DNA of 54,343 nucleotides. It comes from Verrucomicrobiota bacterium (lineage in GTDB: Bacteria > Auribacterota > JABMQX01 > JAFGEW01). The stretch lies in assembly GCA_016931415.1 (NCBI GenBank), contig JAFGEW010000028.1, forward strand, positions 1 to 54,343. The letters run 5' to 3'. Shown piece after piece: positions 1 through 8,687 of this stretch (the stretch's first letter is position 1; each line of letters opens with the position of its first letter). Position numbers and translations under genes: made by a program. Under the pieces are notes generated by a model that saw only the letters and a program-made list of their open reading frames with translations, did no database searches and had not been told where the DNA came from.

Positions 1-318
1 CATCGGCAGGGCGTGGGTCTCGATCTTGCCCCGGCAGGTCTCGCGCGCCGTCTGGGCATCGCGGATGTTCTTGTTGATCTGGAACCTGTCGTTGATCGTG
101 ATCTTGCGCACGACCATCAACAGCGGGTCCTCGAACTCCTCCTCGAGCGCGTGCCGCGGCTCGCCCAGTACCTGGCCGAAGTCGAGCCCGCGCTCGGCCT
201 GCACGATGCAGTAATCGTTCGGCCGCAGGTCGAGGCCGCCGACGGTGTCGGCGCTGCCGACCTTGAAGAATCGAGTCTGGCCTGCCTGGCGCAGGCGTAT
301 CTGAACCACCGTGATCAT
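1..318 (-). CDS. ricT: PSP1 domain protein RicT/YaaT (partial)
   Basis: This is the first 106 codons of a gene that runs off the left edge of the window. The reading begins MITVVQIRLRQAG and continues through VGLDLRPNDYCIVQ-like text and a stretch ending RKITINDRFQINKN, which matches the start of PSP1-domain proteins of the RicT/YaaT group. In Bacillus RicT belongs to the RicAFT (Y-complex), which affects RNase Y-dependent mRNA processing; in other phyla the role is less clear. The ATG at 318 is preceded by a strong GGAGGAG site about 8 bases upstream. It follows holB by 25 bases on the same strand, the same order (tmk-holB-ricT) as in Firmicutes, which supports the assignment. The C-terminal Cys-rich part that defines PSP1 lies outside the window. 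Confidence 0.8.
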   Translation of the reverse strand, partial: MITVVQIRLRQAGQTRFFKVGSADTVGGLDLRPNDYCIVQAERGLDFGQVLGEPRHALEEEFEDPLLMVVRKITINDRFQINKNIRDAQTARETCRGKIETHALPM

Positions 319-343
319 GGGAAAAGCTCCTCCACAGGGCGGG

Positions 344-1489
344 CTAGGCGACTCGGGAACCCGCCAGCAGCCCAAGCTTGAGGAACAGCGCTTCGAGGCT
401 GTTGGCGAGCTTGACGTTGAGCGCAATCGCCTTGCGCACCTCATCTATCGTATCGAACGCGGCGAGCAGCTCATCGGTCCGCCGGCCGGCCGCCTGGGCC
501 GCAATCGGCCCGGCAAAGTCGGCGTTGATAAGCGCGCCCGCATTCCGCGGGGCCGCTGTTCCAGTCTCTTTACTTAGTAGCATGTCGCGGTACCAGAGGG
601 CAATGCAATTGAGCACACCGTCAACCTCGCGCCGGAACTCGCCCTCGGCGTGCGCGCCGTACTGGTCGGTGAGCGTCTTGCGTGCGGCGGCATCGAGCGT
701 CTCGGTGGCGGCGGCGTTCTCGTCGGCCAGCCGCTGTTTGAGCGTCTCGCGGCGGGCGACCAGTTCCTGTTCGATGCCGAGCGCCATCGCCTGCAAGTCG
801 GCGAAATGGTCGAACCCGCCCGCGGCAAGCATCGTGTAGAGGGCCTGGCGGCGCTGATCGGCCTGCTCGTCGAGATACTCGATCGCCCCGGACAGGCTGC
901 CTCGTCCGAGCGAGGCGGCGATCGCCGCGCGTTTCAGGTCGGCGCCGCGCTGCTCGACGAGGAAACGCTCCACTAGATCGCGCGCGATCGGGTGAAACGC
1001 GACGCGCTGGCAGCGCGAGCGGATGGTCGGCAGCAGCGCGTCGGGCACCGCCGAGGTCAGGATGATCACCGTGCCCTCGGCCGGCTCCTCGAGCGTCTTG
1101 AGCACCTTGTTCTGCGACTGCACGTTGAGGCGGTCGGCGTCGACGAGCACGAAGACCTTCCACCGCCCCTCATACGGCTTGAACGAGGCGGCCTGGAGGA
1201 ACTCGGCCACCTGCTCGACCCGGATCATGCGCATCGCGCCGGCCGGCCGGAACCACCGAACGTCCGGATGCGTCCCATGGTCGATCTTGCGGCAAGAGAC
1301 GCATCCATCGCATGCCTGCGGTTCTTGGCGTTCGCAGTTGAGCGCCTTGGCGAACTCGCGCGCCACCAGTGCTTTGCCGACACCCTCCGGCCCGGCAAAC
1401 AGATAGGCGTGAGCCACGCGCCCCTGCGCCATGCTGCTTCGCAGGAGCTCGATCGCGCGTTCGTTGCCCAGTATTGCCTTGAAGCTCAT
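344..1489 (-). CDS. holB: DNA polymerase III subunit delta' (clamp loader)
   Basis: The 381-residue product is a clamp-loader ATPase-fold protein that helps load the beta sliding clamp on DNA. It opens MSFKAILGNERAIELL, has a P-loop GPEGVGKA at residues 33-40, a four-cysteine zinc module (C52, C60, C63, C66) and an SRC motif in TIRSRCQRV. In many delta' subunits the P-loop is degenerate; here Gly-Lys are kept but the last Thr/Ser is Ala, so ATP hydrolysis is doubtful. The ATG overlaps the tmk stop by four bases (ATGA), indicating translational coupling tmk-holB. The gamma/tau subunit DnaX is larger and lacks this gene context, so delta' is preferred. Confidence 0.9.
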   Translation of the reverse strand: MSFKAILGNERAIELLRSSMAQGRVAHAYLFAGPEGVGKALVAREFAKALNCERQEPQACDGCVSCRKIDHGTHPDVRWFRPAGAMRMIRVEQVAEFLQAASFKPYEGRWKVFVLVDADRLNVQSQNKVLKTLEEPAEGTVIILTSAVPDALLPTIRSRCQRVAFHPIARDLVERFLVEQRGADLKRAAIAASLGRGSLSGAIEYLDEQADQRRQALYTMLAAGGFDHFADLQAMALGIEQELVARRETLKQRLADENAAATETLDAAARKTLTDQYGAHAEGEFRREVDGVLNCIALWYRDMLLSKETGTAAPRNAGALINADFAGPIAAQAAGRRTDELLAAFDTIDEVRKAIALNVKLANSLEALFLKLGLLAGSRVA

Positions 1490-2142
1490 TTCAGCCCCAT
1501 CCGCTCGGCGACGGCTCTGCGGATCTCGGCCTCAAGGGCGTCAGCCGTACGTAGCGCGTCGAGCACAACGAAGCGTTGCGGCTCGCGCCTGGCGAGCGCC
1601 AGGAACCCCTGCCGAACGCAGCGGTGGAACTCGAGTCCCGCGACCTCGAAACGGTTGTTTTTCGACTCGGAGCTCGCAGGCAGGTCGCCGTCGAGCTTGC
1701 GGTTGCGTTTCAGCCCTTCCTCGACGGGCAGGTCGAGCAGCAGCACGAGATCGGCCTTGAGGCCGCCTGTGGCAAAGTCGCAGATCGGCTCGACAACCTC
1801 GAGCCCCAGCTCCCGGCCGAAGCCCTGGTAGGCGAGCGACGACTCGGCGAACCGGTCGCTCAAGACCACCTGGCCCGCCGCCAGCGCCGGCTCGATGACC
1901 TGCTCGACGTGCTGCGCGCGCGCCGCGTTCATGAGCAGCAGCTCGGTCCGTGCCGTCATCTCGCCGTGCGCGAGATCGAACAGCAGCTCGCGGATCCGGC
2001 TGCCGATCTCGGTCCCGCCCGGCTCGAACGTCACGACGACGTCGCGCCCCGTCGAGCGCAGCCATGCCGCCAGCCGCTCGATCTGCGTCGTCTTGCCCGA
2101 GCCTTCCGGCCCCTCGAATGTAATGAACGTTCCGCGGGTCAT
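1486..2142 (-). CDS. tmk: Thymidylate kinase
   Basis: The 218-residue product phosphorylates dTMP to dTDP in the cytoplasm. Walker A is GPEGSGKT at residues 11-18, directly after the typical ITFE strand. A DR-[FY]-like segment (SDRFAESSLAYQG) in the middle matches the dTMP-binding and LID region of TMK. Length fits the family. It is coupled to holB by an ATGA overlap, and the tmk-holB-ricT order is widespread. The gap to cysS upstream is about 85 bases, so it may be co-transcribed with cysS. Confidence 0.95.
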   Translation of the reverse strand: MTRGTFITFEGPEGSGKTTQIERLAAWLRSTGRDVVVTFEPGGTEIGSRIRELLFDLAHGEMTARTELLLMNAARAQHVEQVIEPALAAGQVVLSDRFAESSLAYQGFGRELGLEVVEPICDFATGGLKADLVLLLDLPVEEGLKRNRKLDGDLPASSESKNNRFEVAGLEFHRCVRQGFLALARREPQRFVVLDALRTADALEAEIRRAVAERMGLK

Positions 2143-2226
2143 GGTTCCTCACAGCACAGGTCGGACAGACGCGCAGTCACTCGGGGACAGGACTGATCTA
2201 TGCCATCTGTGCAATCTGTGGCCACC

Positions 2227-3636
2227 TCATCCCTTCTTGATCCGGTAGCCGCCGGGGACGTCTTCGACCGTGTAGCCGCGCGCGGTGATGGCGTCGCGGA
2301 TGGCGTCGGCTCTGGCGAAGTCGCGCGCCTTGCGGGCGGCTTGACGCTCCTCGACGAGCTTCGTGATCTCGGCGGGGATCTCGGCCTCCTTGCCGAACCG
2401 GATCACGCCGAGCACGGCGTCAATCTCGTCGAGAAATGCGACGGCCTCCTGTGCCTCGCCGGCGCTTACCGGGCTGTCGGCGAGCAGCTTGTTCACATCG
2501 CGGACGAAGTCGAAAAGCGCGGCGACGCTCACGGCGATGTTCAGGTCGTCATCGAGGCCATCGCCAAACTGCTGCCGGGTCTTCTCGACAAGCGGGCGCA
2601 CCAGCCCATTCTCCTCGCCGCCGCGCTTCGCCGCCGTCTCCTCGAGCTTGAGCAGGCAGTCGTCGATGCGCTCGAGGCTTGCCTTGGCCGAGTCAAGGCC
2701 GTCGAAGGTGAAGTTGAGCCGCGCGCGGTAATGGGTCGTCAGGAGCAGCCAGCGGATCTGGCGGCCCGTGTAGCCTTTGTCGAGCAGGTCGCGGAGCGTG
2801 AAGAAGTTGCCGAAGCTCTTGGCCATCTTCCGCCCCTCGACGATGAGGTGCTCGTTGTGGAGCCAGTAGTTGACGAACTTCTCGCCCGAGTAGCTCTCGC
2901 TCTGGGCGATCTCGTTCTGATGGTGGGGGAAGATGTTGTCCACGCCACCGGTGTGGATGTCGAAATGCGGCCCGAGGTAGTGCATCGCCATCGCCGAGCA
3001 CTCGATGTGCCAGCCGGGCCGCCCCGGGCCCCACGGGCTGTCCCACTTCACGTCGCCGTCGTCGGGATCCCACCCCTTCCACAGCGCGAAGTCGGCGGCG
3101 GTCTCCTTGTCGTACTCGTCCTGGGCGACGCGCGCGCCGGCCCTGAGCTCATCCAGGTTGATGTGCGCCAGCTCGCCGTAGCCCGGGAACCGGGCGATGC
3201 TGAAGTAGACGCTGCCGTCGTCGGTGCGGTAGGCGAAGCCCTTCTCTTCGAGGCCCTTAATGATATTGACCATCGCCTCGACGAACTCGGTCGCCCGCGG
3301 GTATTGCTCGGCACGCTCGATGTTGAGCGTATCGAGGTCCTCGAAGAACGCGTCAATGTACTTCTTCGTGTACTCCCCCAGGGGGATGCCGGCCTCGCGC
3401 GAGGCACGGATCGTCTTGTCCTCAACGTCGGTCAGGTTCATGACCTGGGTGACCGCGTAGCCCTTGTACTTGAGCGTGCGGCGCAGCAGGTCCTCGAACA
3501 AGTAGGCGCGGAAGTTGCCCAGGTGCGCGTAGTTGTAGACGGTCGGGCCGCAGGTATAGAGGCCCACCTTGCCCGGCTCGATCGGTTCGAACTCGCGTGC
3601 GGTGCGGGTCAAGGTGTCGAAGAAACGCAGCGCCAC
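2227..3636 (-). CDS. cysS: Cysteine--tRNA ligase
   Basis: Class I aminoacyl-tRNA synthetase that charges tRNA-Cys. I choose the GTG at 3636 because a GAGGAGG site lies six bases upstream and the protein then starts at the family's usual place (MALRFFDTLTRTAREF); the open frame continues further upstream but that part is not conserved-looking. The 469-residue protein shows the zinc cysteine in YTCGPTVYN (C29), the HIGH-type motif HLGN (residues 38-41), further zinc ligands in WHIECSAM and IFPHHQNE, and a KMSKS-type KMAKS loop. The C-terminal DALR-like helical part ends GYRIKKG. It lies downstream of pseudopilin 1 and its terminator, so it probably has its own promoter in the 387-base gap. Confidence 0.95.
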   Translation of the reverse strand: MALRFFDTLTRTAREFEPIEPGKVGLYTCGPTVYNYAHLGNFRAYLFEDLLRRTLKYKGYAVTQVMNLTDVEDKTIRASREAGIPLGEYTKKYIDAFFEDLDTLNIERAEQYPRATEFVEAMVNIIKGLEEKGFAYRTDDGSVYFSIARFPGYGELAHINLDELRAGARVAQDEYDKETAADFALWKGWDPDDGDVKWDSPWGPGRPGWHIECSAMAMHYLGPHFDIHTGGVDNIFPHHQNEIAQSESYSGEKFVNYWLHNEHLIVEGRKMAKSFGNFFTLRDLLDKGYTGRQIRWLLLTTHYRARLNFTFDGLDSAKASLERIDDCLLKLEETAAKRGGEENGLVRPLVEKTRQQFGDGLDDDLNIAVSVAALFDFVRDVNKLLADSPVSAGEAQEAVAFLDEIDAVLGVIRFGKEAEIPAEITKLVEERQAARKARDFARADAIRDAITARGYTVEDVPGGYRIKKG

Positions 3637-4023
3637 GGCTTCCTCCTCACGGTATCGGTCGAACGGCGTCAGCTCGGCGTGCGAAGCGCGAGCATGGCCC
3701 AAGCTGTTACGAAGGAACGGCCGACTATACACGACTGGCGCCGGACTTGGCCAGTCATGCTGCGCAGGTGCGATGCTGCTCCAAGACGGGTTGAAACAAG
3801 CTGCGTCCCGGCATGTCTTGCTCGAAAGGCCGAACGCTGACGACCGTCTGACCAGCGGGCCGCTATTCGACAACTCCTGCCGCTCGAGAGATCGGTCCAG
3901 CCCGAGGTCTGCAATGGTGAGCGTGCAGCCTCTGGCAGACTGATGACTGGACCTCACACGCCGGGATGGTCCATGTTCGGCACGTCACCGGGGCCCTAGT
4001 CTGGTGCCCCCCCCCCACTACAC
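3637..4023. other. Intergenic region upstream of cysS
   Basis: No convincing gene is seen in these 387 bases. An open frame continuous with cysS crosses part of it, but it has no recognisable domain and the ribosome-binding site sits at 3640-3650. A run of ten C residues lies at 4007-4016. The region must hold the cysS promoter because a terminator for the preceding gene lies at 4024-4056. Confidence 0.5.
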
Positions 4024-4056
4024 AAAAAAGGCTCGCGCCAAAGGTCGGCGCGAGCC
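4024..4056 (-). terminator. Rho-independent terminator after pseudopilin 1
   Basis: A perfect 10-bp stem (4030-4039 with 4047-4056, arm GGCTCGCGCC) has a 7-base loop. Read on the minus strand it is followed by six U residues. It lies 20 bases past the stop codon of the pseudopilin gene at 4076-4858. Confidence 0.85.
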
Positions 4057-4075
4057 CTGGAACTCGTCAATCCAA

Positions 4076-4858
4076 CTACTTCTGCTGCTCGGCGTAGAAC
4101 GGGTCAAGGTACATGGCGAATGAGGCGCCCTCGTTACACCCGACGTCCCCGGCCTTCTTCTCGAGTTCGCGCTTGACATCCGTGTAGGCCAGGACCGATC
4201 CATCGCCATAGCCCACGTTGTACATGGTCTTGTGGCAGTACTGGCCGAAGTCGTGGGCGAAGATATCGCTGATCATCGCCTTGTCATTCCATGATGCAGC
4301 GCTGGCCCCGATCCCATCGCACCAGCTGTGGCTTGATGGCACCGGGTCATCGTAGGAATCACGGTAGTCATAGCTGGCGTTCACGCAGTAGTTGTTGCTT
4401 CCGTCGTGCCACCCCTCCATGCTGAGGGGGTTCACGATCTTCGAGTATGCGAACCATCCATCCCCGCTCGTCTCCGGACGCATGGACGGGCAGAAGTAGG
4501 AATTGTCCTCGCTCCGCGGGACCGGAATGGTGCCGTCCAGCATGAGGTAGCCGTGGTTCGTTACCCAATCATACTTGTCCGAGGGCGTGGTGGTGAGGAG
4601 CTTCCTGCGCATATTCCCGTAGCCCCTGGAGAAGATGTCGTGGCCGTAGGAGGCATCGCCGGGGGGGAATATGTCGTCAAACTGAACGGCGTAGCTGTTC
4701 ATACCCCGAACGATCTGCGACAGGTTGTTGCGGCATACGGTACGCCGGCTCATCTCTCTCGCGTGGTTCAGCGCCGGAAGCAGCAGTGCTGCAAGGATCG
4801 CGATGACGGCGATCACCACGAGGAGCTCGATCAAAGTGAAGCCTCGATGTCGGGACAT
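4076..4858 (-). CDS. Prepilin-type H-X9-DG protein (pseudopilin 1)
   Basis: The 260-residue product has a type IV/type II secretion prepilin leader: basic MSRHRG, cleavage expected between G6 and F7, E11 as the +5 glutamate, then a hydrophobic helix of about 20 residues. The C-terminal half carries the H-X9-DG motif (H209, D219-G220 in [12 protein letters not shown]), which defines the prepilin-type processing-associated group common in Planctomycetota and relatives. Four cysteines (C42, C123, C158, C180) are shared with most of its two paralogues at 6636 and 7674. The protein should be inserted in the inner membrane by its helix with a periplasmic globular domain; the assembly machinery is not in the window. 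It has its own terminator and looks like a single-gene unit. Confidence 0.85.
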   Translation of the reverse strand: MSRHRGFTLIELLVVIAVIAILAALLLPALNHAREMSRRTVCRNNLSQIVRGMNSYAVQFDDIFPPGDASYGHDIFSRGYGNMRRKLLTTTPSDKYDWVTNHGYLMLDGTIPVPRSEDNSYFCPSMRPETSGDGWFAYSKIVNPLSMEGWHDGSNNYCVNASYDYRDSYDDPVPSSHSWCDGIGASAASWNDKAMISDIFAHDFGQYCHKTMYNVGYGDGSVLAYTDVKRELEKKAGDVGCNEGASFAMYLDPFYAEQQK

Positions 4859-5203
4859 GGTTGTCTAGTCTCCGTTGTTCCAGGTCGTGGTTCAGGTAGT
4901 TTGTCTACGACTGCGTCACACACAGTAAACATACCACGCTGCAAGGTGGATGTGCGTCCAGAAAAGCGAGGGCTTGGTTCCAGGCTGATTCTGCGGATGA
5001 ACCTGTTCGATCTAGCGTATCGCGCTCCAATGGGTGCCTTATCGTCCATGGACATCGCCTTGGCCGGCTCCCGATCCATATGGAAAACACGCCGCAAGGG
5101 CTGTATTGGCCGAGATCTGACGCTTCTGCTCGTCCCTGCGACTTTTGCCCAAACCGATGGCAATGACGGGTCGACCTGACGTGACAGCGGCTTAGCTTCG
5201 ATC
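4859..5203. other. Intergenic region, probable promoter of pseudopilin 1
   Basis: No gene is supported in this 345-base gap between cysE and pseudopilin 1. A minus-strand open frame covers much of it but has no domain, no good ribosome-binding site and overlaps the pseudopilin start. The region is expected to contain the pseudopilin promoter because a hairpin follows cysE at 5204-5230. GGAG lies about 11 bases before the pseudopilin ATG. Confidence 0.4.
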
Positions 5204-5230
5204 AAGTCCCGGTGCCAGAGACCGGGACTT
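5204..5230 (-). terminator. Hairpin at the cysE stop codon
   Basis: A perfect 10-bp inverted repeat (5204-5213 and 5221-5230, arm AAGTCCCGGT) with a 7-base loop begins at the last base of the cysE stop codon. There is no U tract after it on the minus strand, so it may act as a weak terminator or an mRNA 3' end stabiliser. Confidence 0.55.
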
Positions 5231-6015
5231 CACGGCGCCTGTCTGCCCTCCTTGTGCTCGGTGGTTGGATGGTCCTGGCCGCACTCGAGGCAGGGAGGTG
5301 TGTCAAGGCGGCCGGCTTGCGCGGCATGGTGGATGGCCATGTGCTCAGCGCGGATCTGCTCCCACTCACTCTTGAGCCGCTCGTACTCGTCAGCGGCTTG
5401 CTCGAGGTGGACGATGCGCTCCATCATGAGGTGCTCGAGCTCGCGGATACGCTCGATGACCGGGTCGGGCAGGTGGATGTGGTCGAACGTGCTCGCCGGG
5501 CTGACGCGCTTGCCTTCCTGGCGCACGATACGGCCTGGCACGCCGACGACAGTGCAGTTGGGCGGCACGTCGCGCAGCACCACCGCGTTGGCGCCGATGT
5601 AGGAGTTCGCGCCGATGGTGATATTGCCCAGGATTTTGGCGCCCGCCCCGACGGTGACGTTGTTCATAAGCGTTGGGTGGCGCTTGCCGGTCTCCTTGCC
5701 CGTGCCACCGAGCGTGACGCCCTGGAGCAGGCTCACGTTGTCGCCGACGATGGCTGTCTCGCCGATCACCACGCCCGTGCCGTGGTCGATGAACAGCCCG
5801 CGGCCGATCTGCGCGCCAGGATGAATCTCGATGCCGGTGAAGAACCGCGCGAGCTGGCTCACCATGCGCGCAAGCAGCTTCAGCCTGCTGCGCCAAAGCC
5901 AGTTGGCCAGCCGGTGCCACCCGATGGCGTGCACGCCCGAGTAGGTCAGAAGGATCTCGATCGAGCTGCGCGCGGCGGGATCGCGCTCTTTGGCCGCCTG
6001 GATTGCGTCGTGCAT
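5230..6015 (-). CDS. cysE: Serine O-acetyltransferase
   Basis: The 261-residue enzyme makes O-acetylserine from serine and acetyl-CoA, the first step of cysteine synthesis. An N-terminal helical part ([16 protein letters not shown]) is followed by a left-handed beta-helix of hexapeptide repeats with the catalytic segment [17 protein letters not shown] and the acetyl-CoA loop [12 protein letters not shown]. After the beta-helix there is a long C-terminal helix and a short tail with CLECGQDH that is not part of the usual family core. It follows ispF with 21 bases between and is probably co-transcribed with it. Close placement with cysS matches the cysE-cysS neighbourhood of Firmicutes. Confidence 0.93.
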   Translation of the reverse strand: MHDAIQAAKERDPAARSSIEILLTYSGVHAIGWHRLANWLWRSRLKLLARMVSQLARFFTGIEIHPGAQIGRGLFIDHGTGVVIGETAIVGDNVSLLQGVTLGGTGKETGKRHPTLMNNVTVGAGAKILGNITIGANSYIGANAVVLRDVPPNCTVVGVPGRIVRQEGKRVSPASTFDHIHLPDPVIERIRELEHLMMERIVHLEQAADEYERLKSEWEQIRAEHMAIHHAAQAGRLDTPPCLECGQDHPTTEHKEGRQAP

Positions 6016-6036
6016 GACTGCCTCGTGCGCAAGGGA

Positions 6037-6522
6037 TTAGGCTTTCTCGATCAGGACAACGGCCATGGCGCATGCCGCCCGGCCCTCGCCGATCTCGCCG
6101 ACCCCCTCGTGCGTGTTTGCCTTGATGTTGACGGCGTTTGGGTCGATGCCAAGCGCCCCGGCGATGCTGCGCCGCATGGCCTCGAAATGCTGGCCTAGCT
6201 TTGGACGCTCGAGCACGACGTTGGTGTCGATGTTGCCGACCGAGTAGCCATCCTTGTCGAGCATGCCCCGGAGCGTCTCGAGAAAGCCTAGGCTGCGTGC
6301 CCCGCGCCACTGCTCGTCCCAGTCCGGGAAGTGTGTGCCGATGTCGCTGCGCCCGAGCGCACCGAGCAGGGCGTCAACGATCGCGTGGACCAGGAAGTCG
6401 CCGTCCGAGTGGGCATCCGGCCCAAGCGGCCAGTCCAGTTCGATGCCGCCGATGATAAGCTTGCGCCCCTCAACGAGGCGATGGAAGTCGTACCCGAAAC
6501 CTATGCGCATGGCGGACGGCAT
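6037..6522 (-). CDS. ispF: 2-C-methyl-D-erythritol 2,4-cyclodiphosphate synthase
   Basis: The 161-residue enzyme forms the cyclic diphosphate intermediate of the MEP isoprenoid pathway. The family start MRIGFGYDFHRL supplies the zinc ligands Asp and His, LGPDAHSDGD contains the substrate loop, and a second metal His is in FLVHAIVDALLG. The C-terminal motif reads KANTHEGVGEIGEGRAA, a variant of the more common form. A second in-frame ATG at 6510 gives the typical MRIG start; the ATG at 6522 is four residues longer and cannot be excluded. Its partner ispD is not in the window; the place between yacL and ispF where Firmicutes carry ispD is taken by two pseudopilin genes. Confidence 0.93.
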   Translation of the reverse strand: MPSAMRIGFGYDFHRLVEGRKLIIGGIELDWPLGPDAHSDGDFLVHAIVDALLGALGRSDIGTHFPDWDEQWRGARSLGFLETLRGMLDKDGYSVGNIDTNVVLERPKLGQHFEAMRRSIAGALGIDPNAVNIKANTHEGVGEIGEGRAACAMAVVLIEKA

Positions 6523-6635
6523 CTCTCACGCGTTTGCCTCGAAGCATAGGCGAACGGCGCTCCCGAGGCAAGCACTTCAGGACTTGGCCGCCAAGGCGGG
6601 GCAAGGCGCGGACGCAGTGAGAGGAGAGGAGCGAC

Positions 6636-7403
6636 TCAGTTCGACGTCTTGGCGTAGTACGCGTCGAAGACCTGGCCGAAGACCACGGAGTCCACAGCTC
6701 CGGCGTTTGCGGCAGTCTTCTCGACCTTCCGGTTCACGTCGGTGTAGCCGACGACGGATCCATCGCCATAGGCCACGTTGTACGTGATCTTGTGGGCATA
6801 CTGGCCGTAGTTGCGCGTGAAGATGTCGCTCACCATCGCCATGTCATTCCACGATGCAGCGCTGTCACCGATCCCTTGACACCACGTGTACTTTGGCGGC
6901 TTGACGGCGTCATCGTATGAATCGCGGTACTCGTAGCCCGTGTTGACACAGTAGGTGTTGCCGCCGCTCCTCCAAGGCTCCATTCCGAGCGGATTCTGCC
7001 TCCCATACATGAACCACCCCTCGGGGCTCCTCTCCGAGCGCATTGAAGGGCAGTACAGGGTGTTCTCGTCGCTTGTCGGGTACGGGATGGTTCTGTCCAG
7101 CATCAGGTAGCCAAGGTTTGAGACAACCCCGTATTTGTCTCGGGCTACATTCCGACGCATGCACCCGTAGTAGCTCAGAATGTCGTGGCCGAAATTCGCA
7201 TCGCCGGGTGGAAGGAAGTCGTCAAACTGAATGGAATAGCTGTTCATGCCCCGGCTGATCTGCGACAGGTTGTTACGGCATACCGTACGCCGGCCCATCT
7301 CGCGTGCGTGGTTGAGCGCCGGAAGCAAGAGGGCCGCAAGGATCGCGATGACGGCGATCACCACCAGGAGCTCGATCAGGGTGAAACCGCGACGCTGTGA
7401 CAC
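6636..7403 (-). CDS. Prepilin-type H-X9-DG protein (pseudopilin 2)
   Basis: The 255-residue product is a paralogue of the proteins at 4076 and 7674. It has the same prepilin leader (MSQRRG, cleavage G6/F7, E11) and hydrophobic helix, and H-X9-DG at H204 and D214-G215. A GTG start is supported by AGGAG seven bases upstream. The first 55 residues are almost the same as those of its paralogues, while the middle differs more, with fewer shared residues around 80-150. The cysteine equivalent to that before the H-X9-DG histidine in paralogues 1 and 3 is Ala here (QYAHK against QYCHK). The gene sits 113 bases upstream of ispF. Confidence 0.85.
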   Translation of the reverse strand: MSQRRGFTLIELLVVIAVIAILAALLLPALNHAREMGRRTVCRNNLSQISRGMNSYSIQFDDFLPPGDANFGHDILSYYGCMRRNVARDKYGVVSNLGYLMLDRTIPYPTSDENTLYCPSMRSERSPEGWFMYGRQNPLGMEPWRSGGNTYCVNTGYEYRDSYDDAVKPPKYTWCQGIGDSAASWNDMAMVSDIFTRNYGQYAHKITYNVAYGDGSVVGYTDVNRKVEKTAANAGAVDSVVFGQVFDAYYAKTSN

Positions 7404-7673
7404 GTTTCGGCTCCTACACTTACCGTGGTTAGAAGGCTAGGTGACAGTCTTTCGCTGTATCGTGCCTAGTGAGCTTGACATGGTTGAGAGCTCATATACG
7501 TCCAGGAAGCGATGTGCGGAAGATGCCCAGACTGCCATTGAACTCCATTGACCGTGGCCCATCATGCACAAGACTGCGTACCTGATCGTCCAAGAGCGGG
7601 CACCACGAGGGATCGGGCCCTCTCCATCCTGAACGCAGGTGGTCCTGGGGGCAGGGGAGAGCGACGCGTTGCC

Positions 7674-8441
7674 CTACTGCTTGGCGTAATACTTGTCGAA
7701 GACAGTCTCGAACACTTCCTTGTCTGGGTTGCCATTATCCCCGGCTATCTTCTCCACCTCGCGTTCCACGTCGGTATAGGCCACGACGGACCCGTCGCCA
7801 AAGCCCACGTTGTACGTGGTTTTGTGGCAGTACTGACCGTAGCGATGTGTGAAGATATCGCTTATCATCGCCTTGTCGTTCCATGACGCAGCACTAGCAC
7901 CGATCCCATCGCAGTAGCTGTGGCTTCGTGGGACCGGGTCATCGTAGGAATCCCGGTAGTCATAGCCTGCGTTCACGCACCAAGTGTTGCTTCCGTCGTG
8001 CCACCCCTCCATGCTGAGCGTGTTGATCTTCGCGTACAAGAACCACCCTTCGGGGCTCTTCTCCGCGCGCATGGATGGGCAGTAGTAAGAGCTGTCCTCG
8101 TTGCGCGGTATCGGAATGGTCCCGTCCAGCATCAGATAGCCGTGGTTGACTACGTAGCCATACTTGTCCTCGAGTGCGGCCACCGTCCTGCGCATGCACC
8201 CGTAGCCTTTGGCGAAGATGTCGTGGCCCCACATGGCATCGCCCGGCGGGAGGATGTCGTCATACTGAACGGAGTAGCTGTTCATACCCCGGGTGATCTG
8301 CGACAGGTTGTTGCGGCAGACGGTGCGCCGGCCCATCTCTCTCGCGTGGTTCAGTGCCGGAAGCAGCAGTGCTGCAAGGATCGCGATGACGGCAATCACC
8401 ACGAGGAGCTCGATCAGTGTAAAGCCACGACGTTCAGACAT
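7674..8441 (-). CDS. Prepilin-type H-X9-DG protein (pseudopilin 3)
   Basis: The 255-residue product has a prepilin leader (MSERRG, cleavage G6/F7, E11), one N-terminal membrane helix, and H-X9-DG at H206 and D216-G217. It is closest to pseudopilin 1: both carry the [10 protein letters not shown] segment and the DNA is nearly the same over long stretches, including the first 200 bases. A GGAGGAGA site precedes the ATG. A gap of 270 bases separates it from pseudopilin 2 and 246 bases from yacL, so it is probably its own unit. The function is likely surface or pilus-like assembly, but no assembly ATPase or secretin is present here. Confidence 0.85.
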   Translation of the reverse strand: MSERRGFTLIELLVVIAVIAILAALLLPALNHAREMGRRTVCRNNLSQITRGMNSYSVQYDDILPPGDAMWGHDIFAKGYGCMRRTVAALEDKYGYVVNHGYLMLDGTIPIPRNEDSSYYCPSMRAEKSPEGWFLYAKINTLSMEGWHDGSNTWCVNAGYDYRDSYDDPVPRSHSYCDGIGASAASWNDKAMISDIFTHRYGQYCHKTTYNVGFGDGSVVAYTDVEREVEKIAGDNGNPDKEVFETVFDKYYAKQ

Positions 8442-8687
8442 GGGTACTCTCCTCCACGCTCCTGGTCTTGCTTTGCCGAGTCTGTGCAGACCTTTCTCTT
8501 TGATTTATAGCACAGGGGGCAGTGCACAAGCGTCCACAATGGCCGGACTCTGCTCGGTGAAGGGTTGAGGCAGGCTGGCGCAACTGTCTCGGGATAAGCT
8601 TCCCGGGACAGGGCGGACCAGCGGATTCCGTTGTCCCGGCGGCTCCAGCCTTGTCTTGGCAAAGCGTCCGGGCGTCGAGGGCAGGCG

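Noticed and set aside
2200-3840. Long plus-strand open frame antisense to cysS
   Set aside because: It is a GC-rich shadow of the cysS reading frame, has no domain and no ribosome-binding site. The same is true of long antisense frames at 15455-17047 and 29100-30521.
4007-4016. Run of ten C as a phase-variation tract
   Set aside because: It is intergenic, after a terminator and far from a start codon or promoter that I could identify; it may also be an assembly artefact.
4831-5205. 124-residue minus-strand open frame upstream of pseudopilin 1
   Set aside because: It has no domain, overlaps the pseudopilin start, and sits in the expected promoter region.
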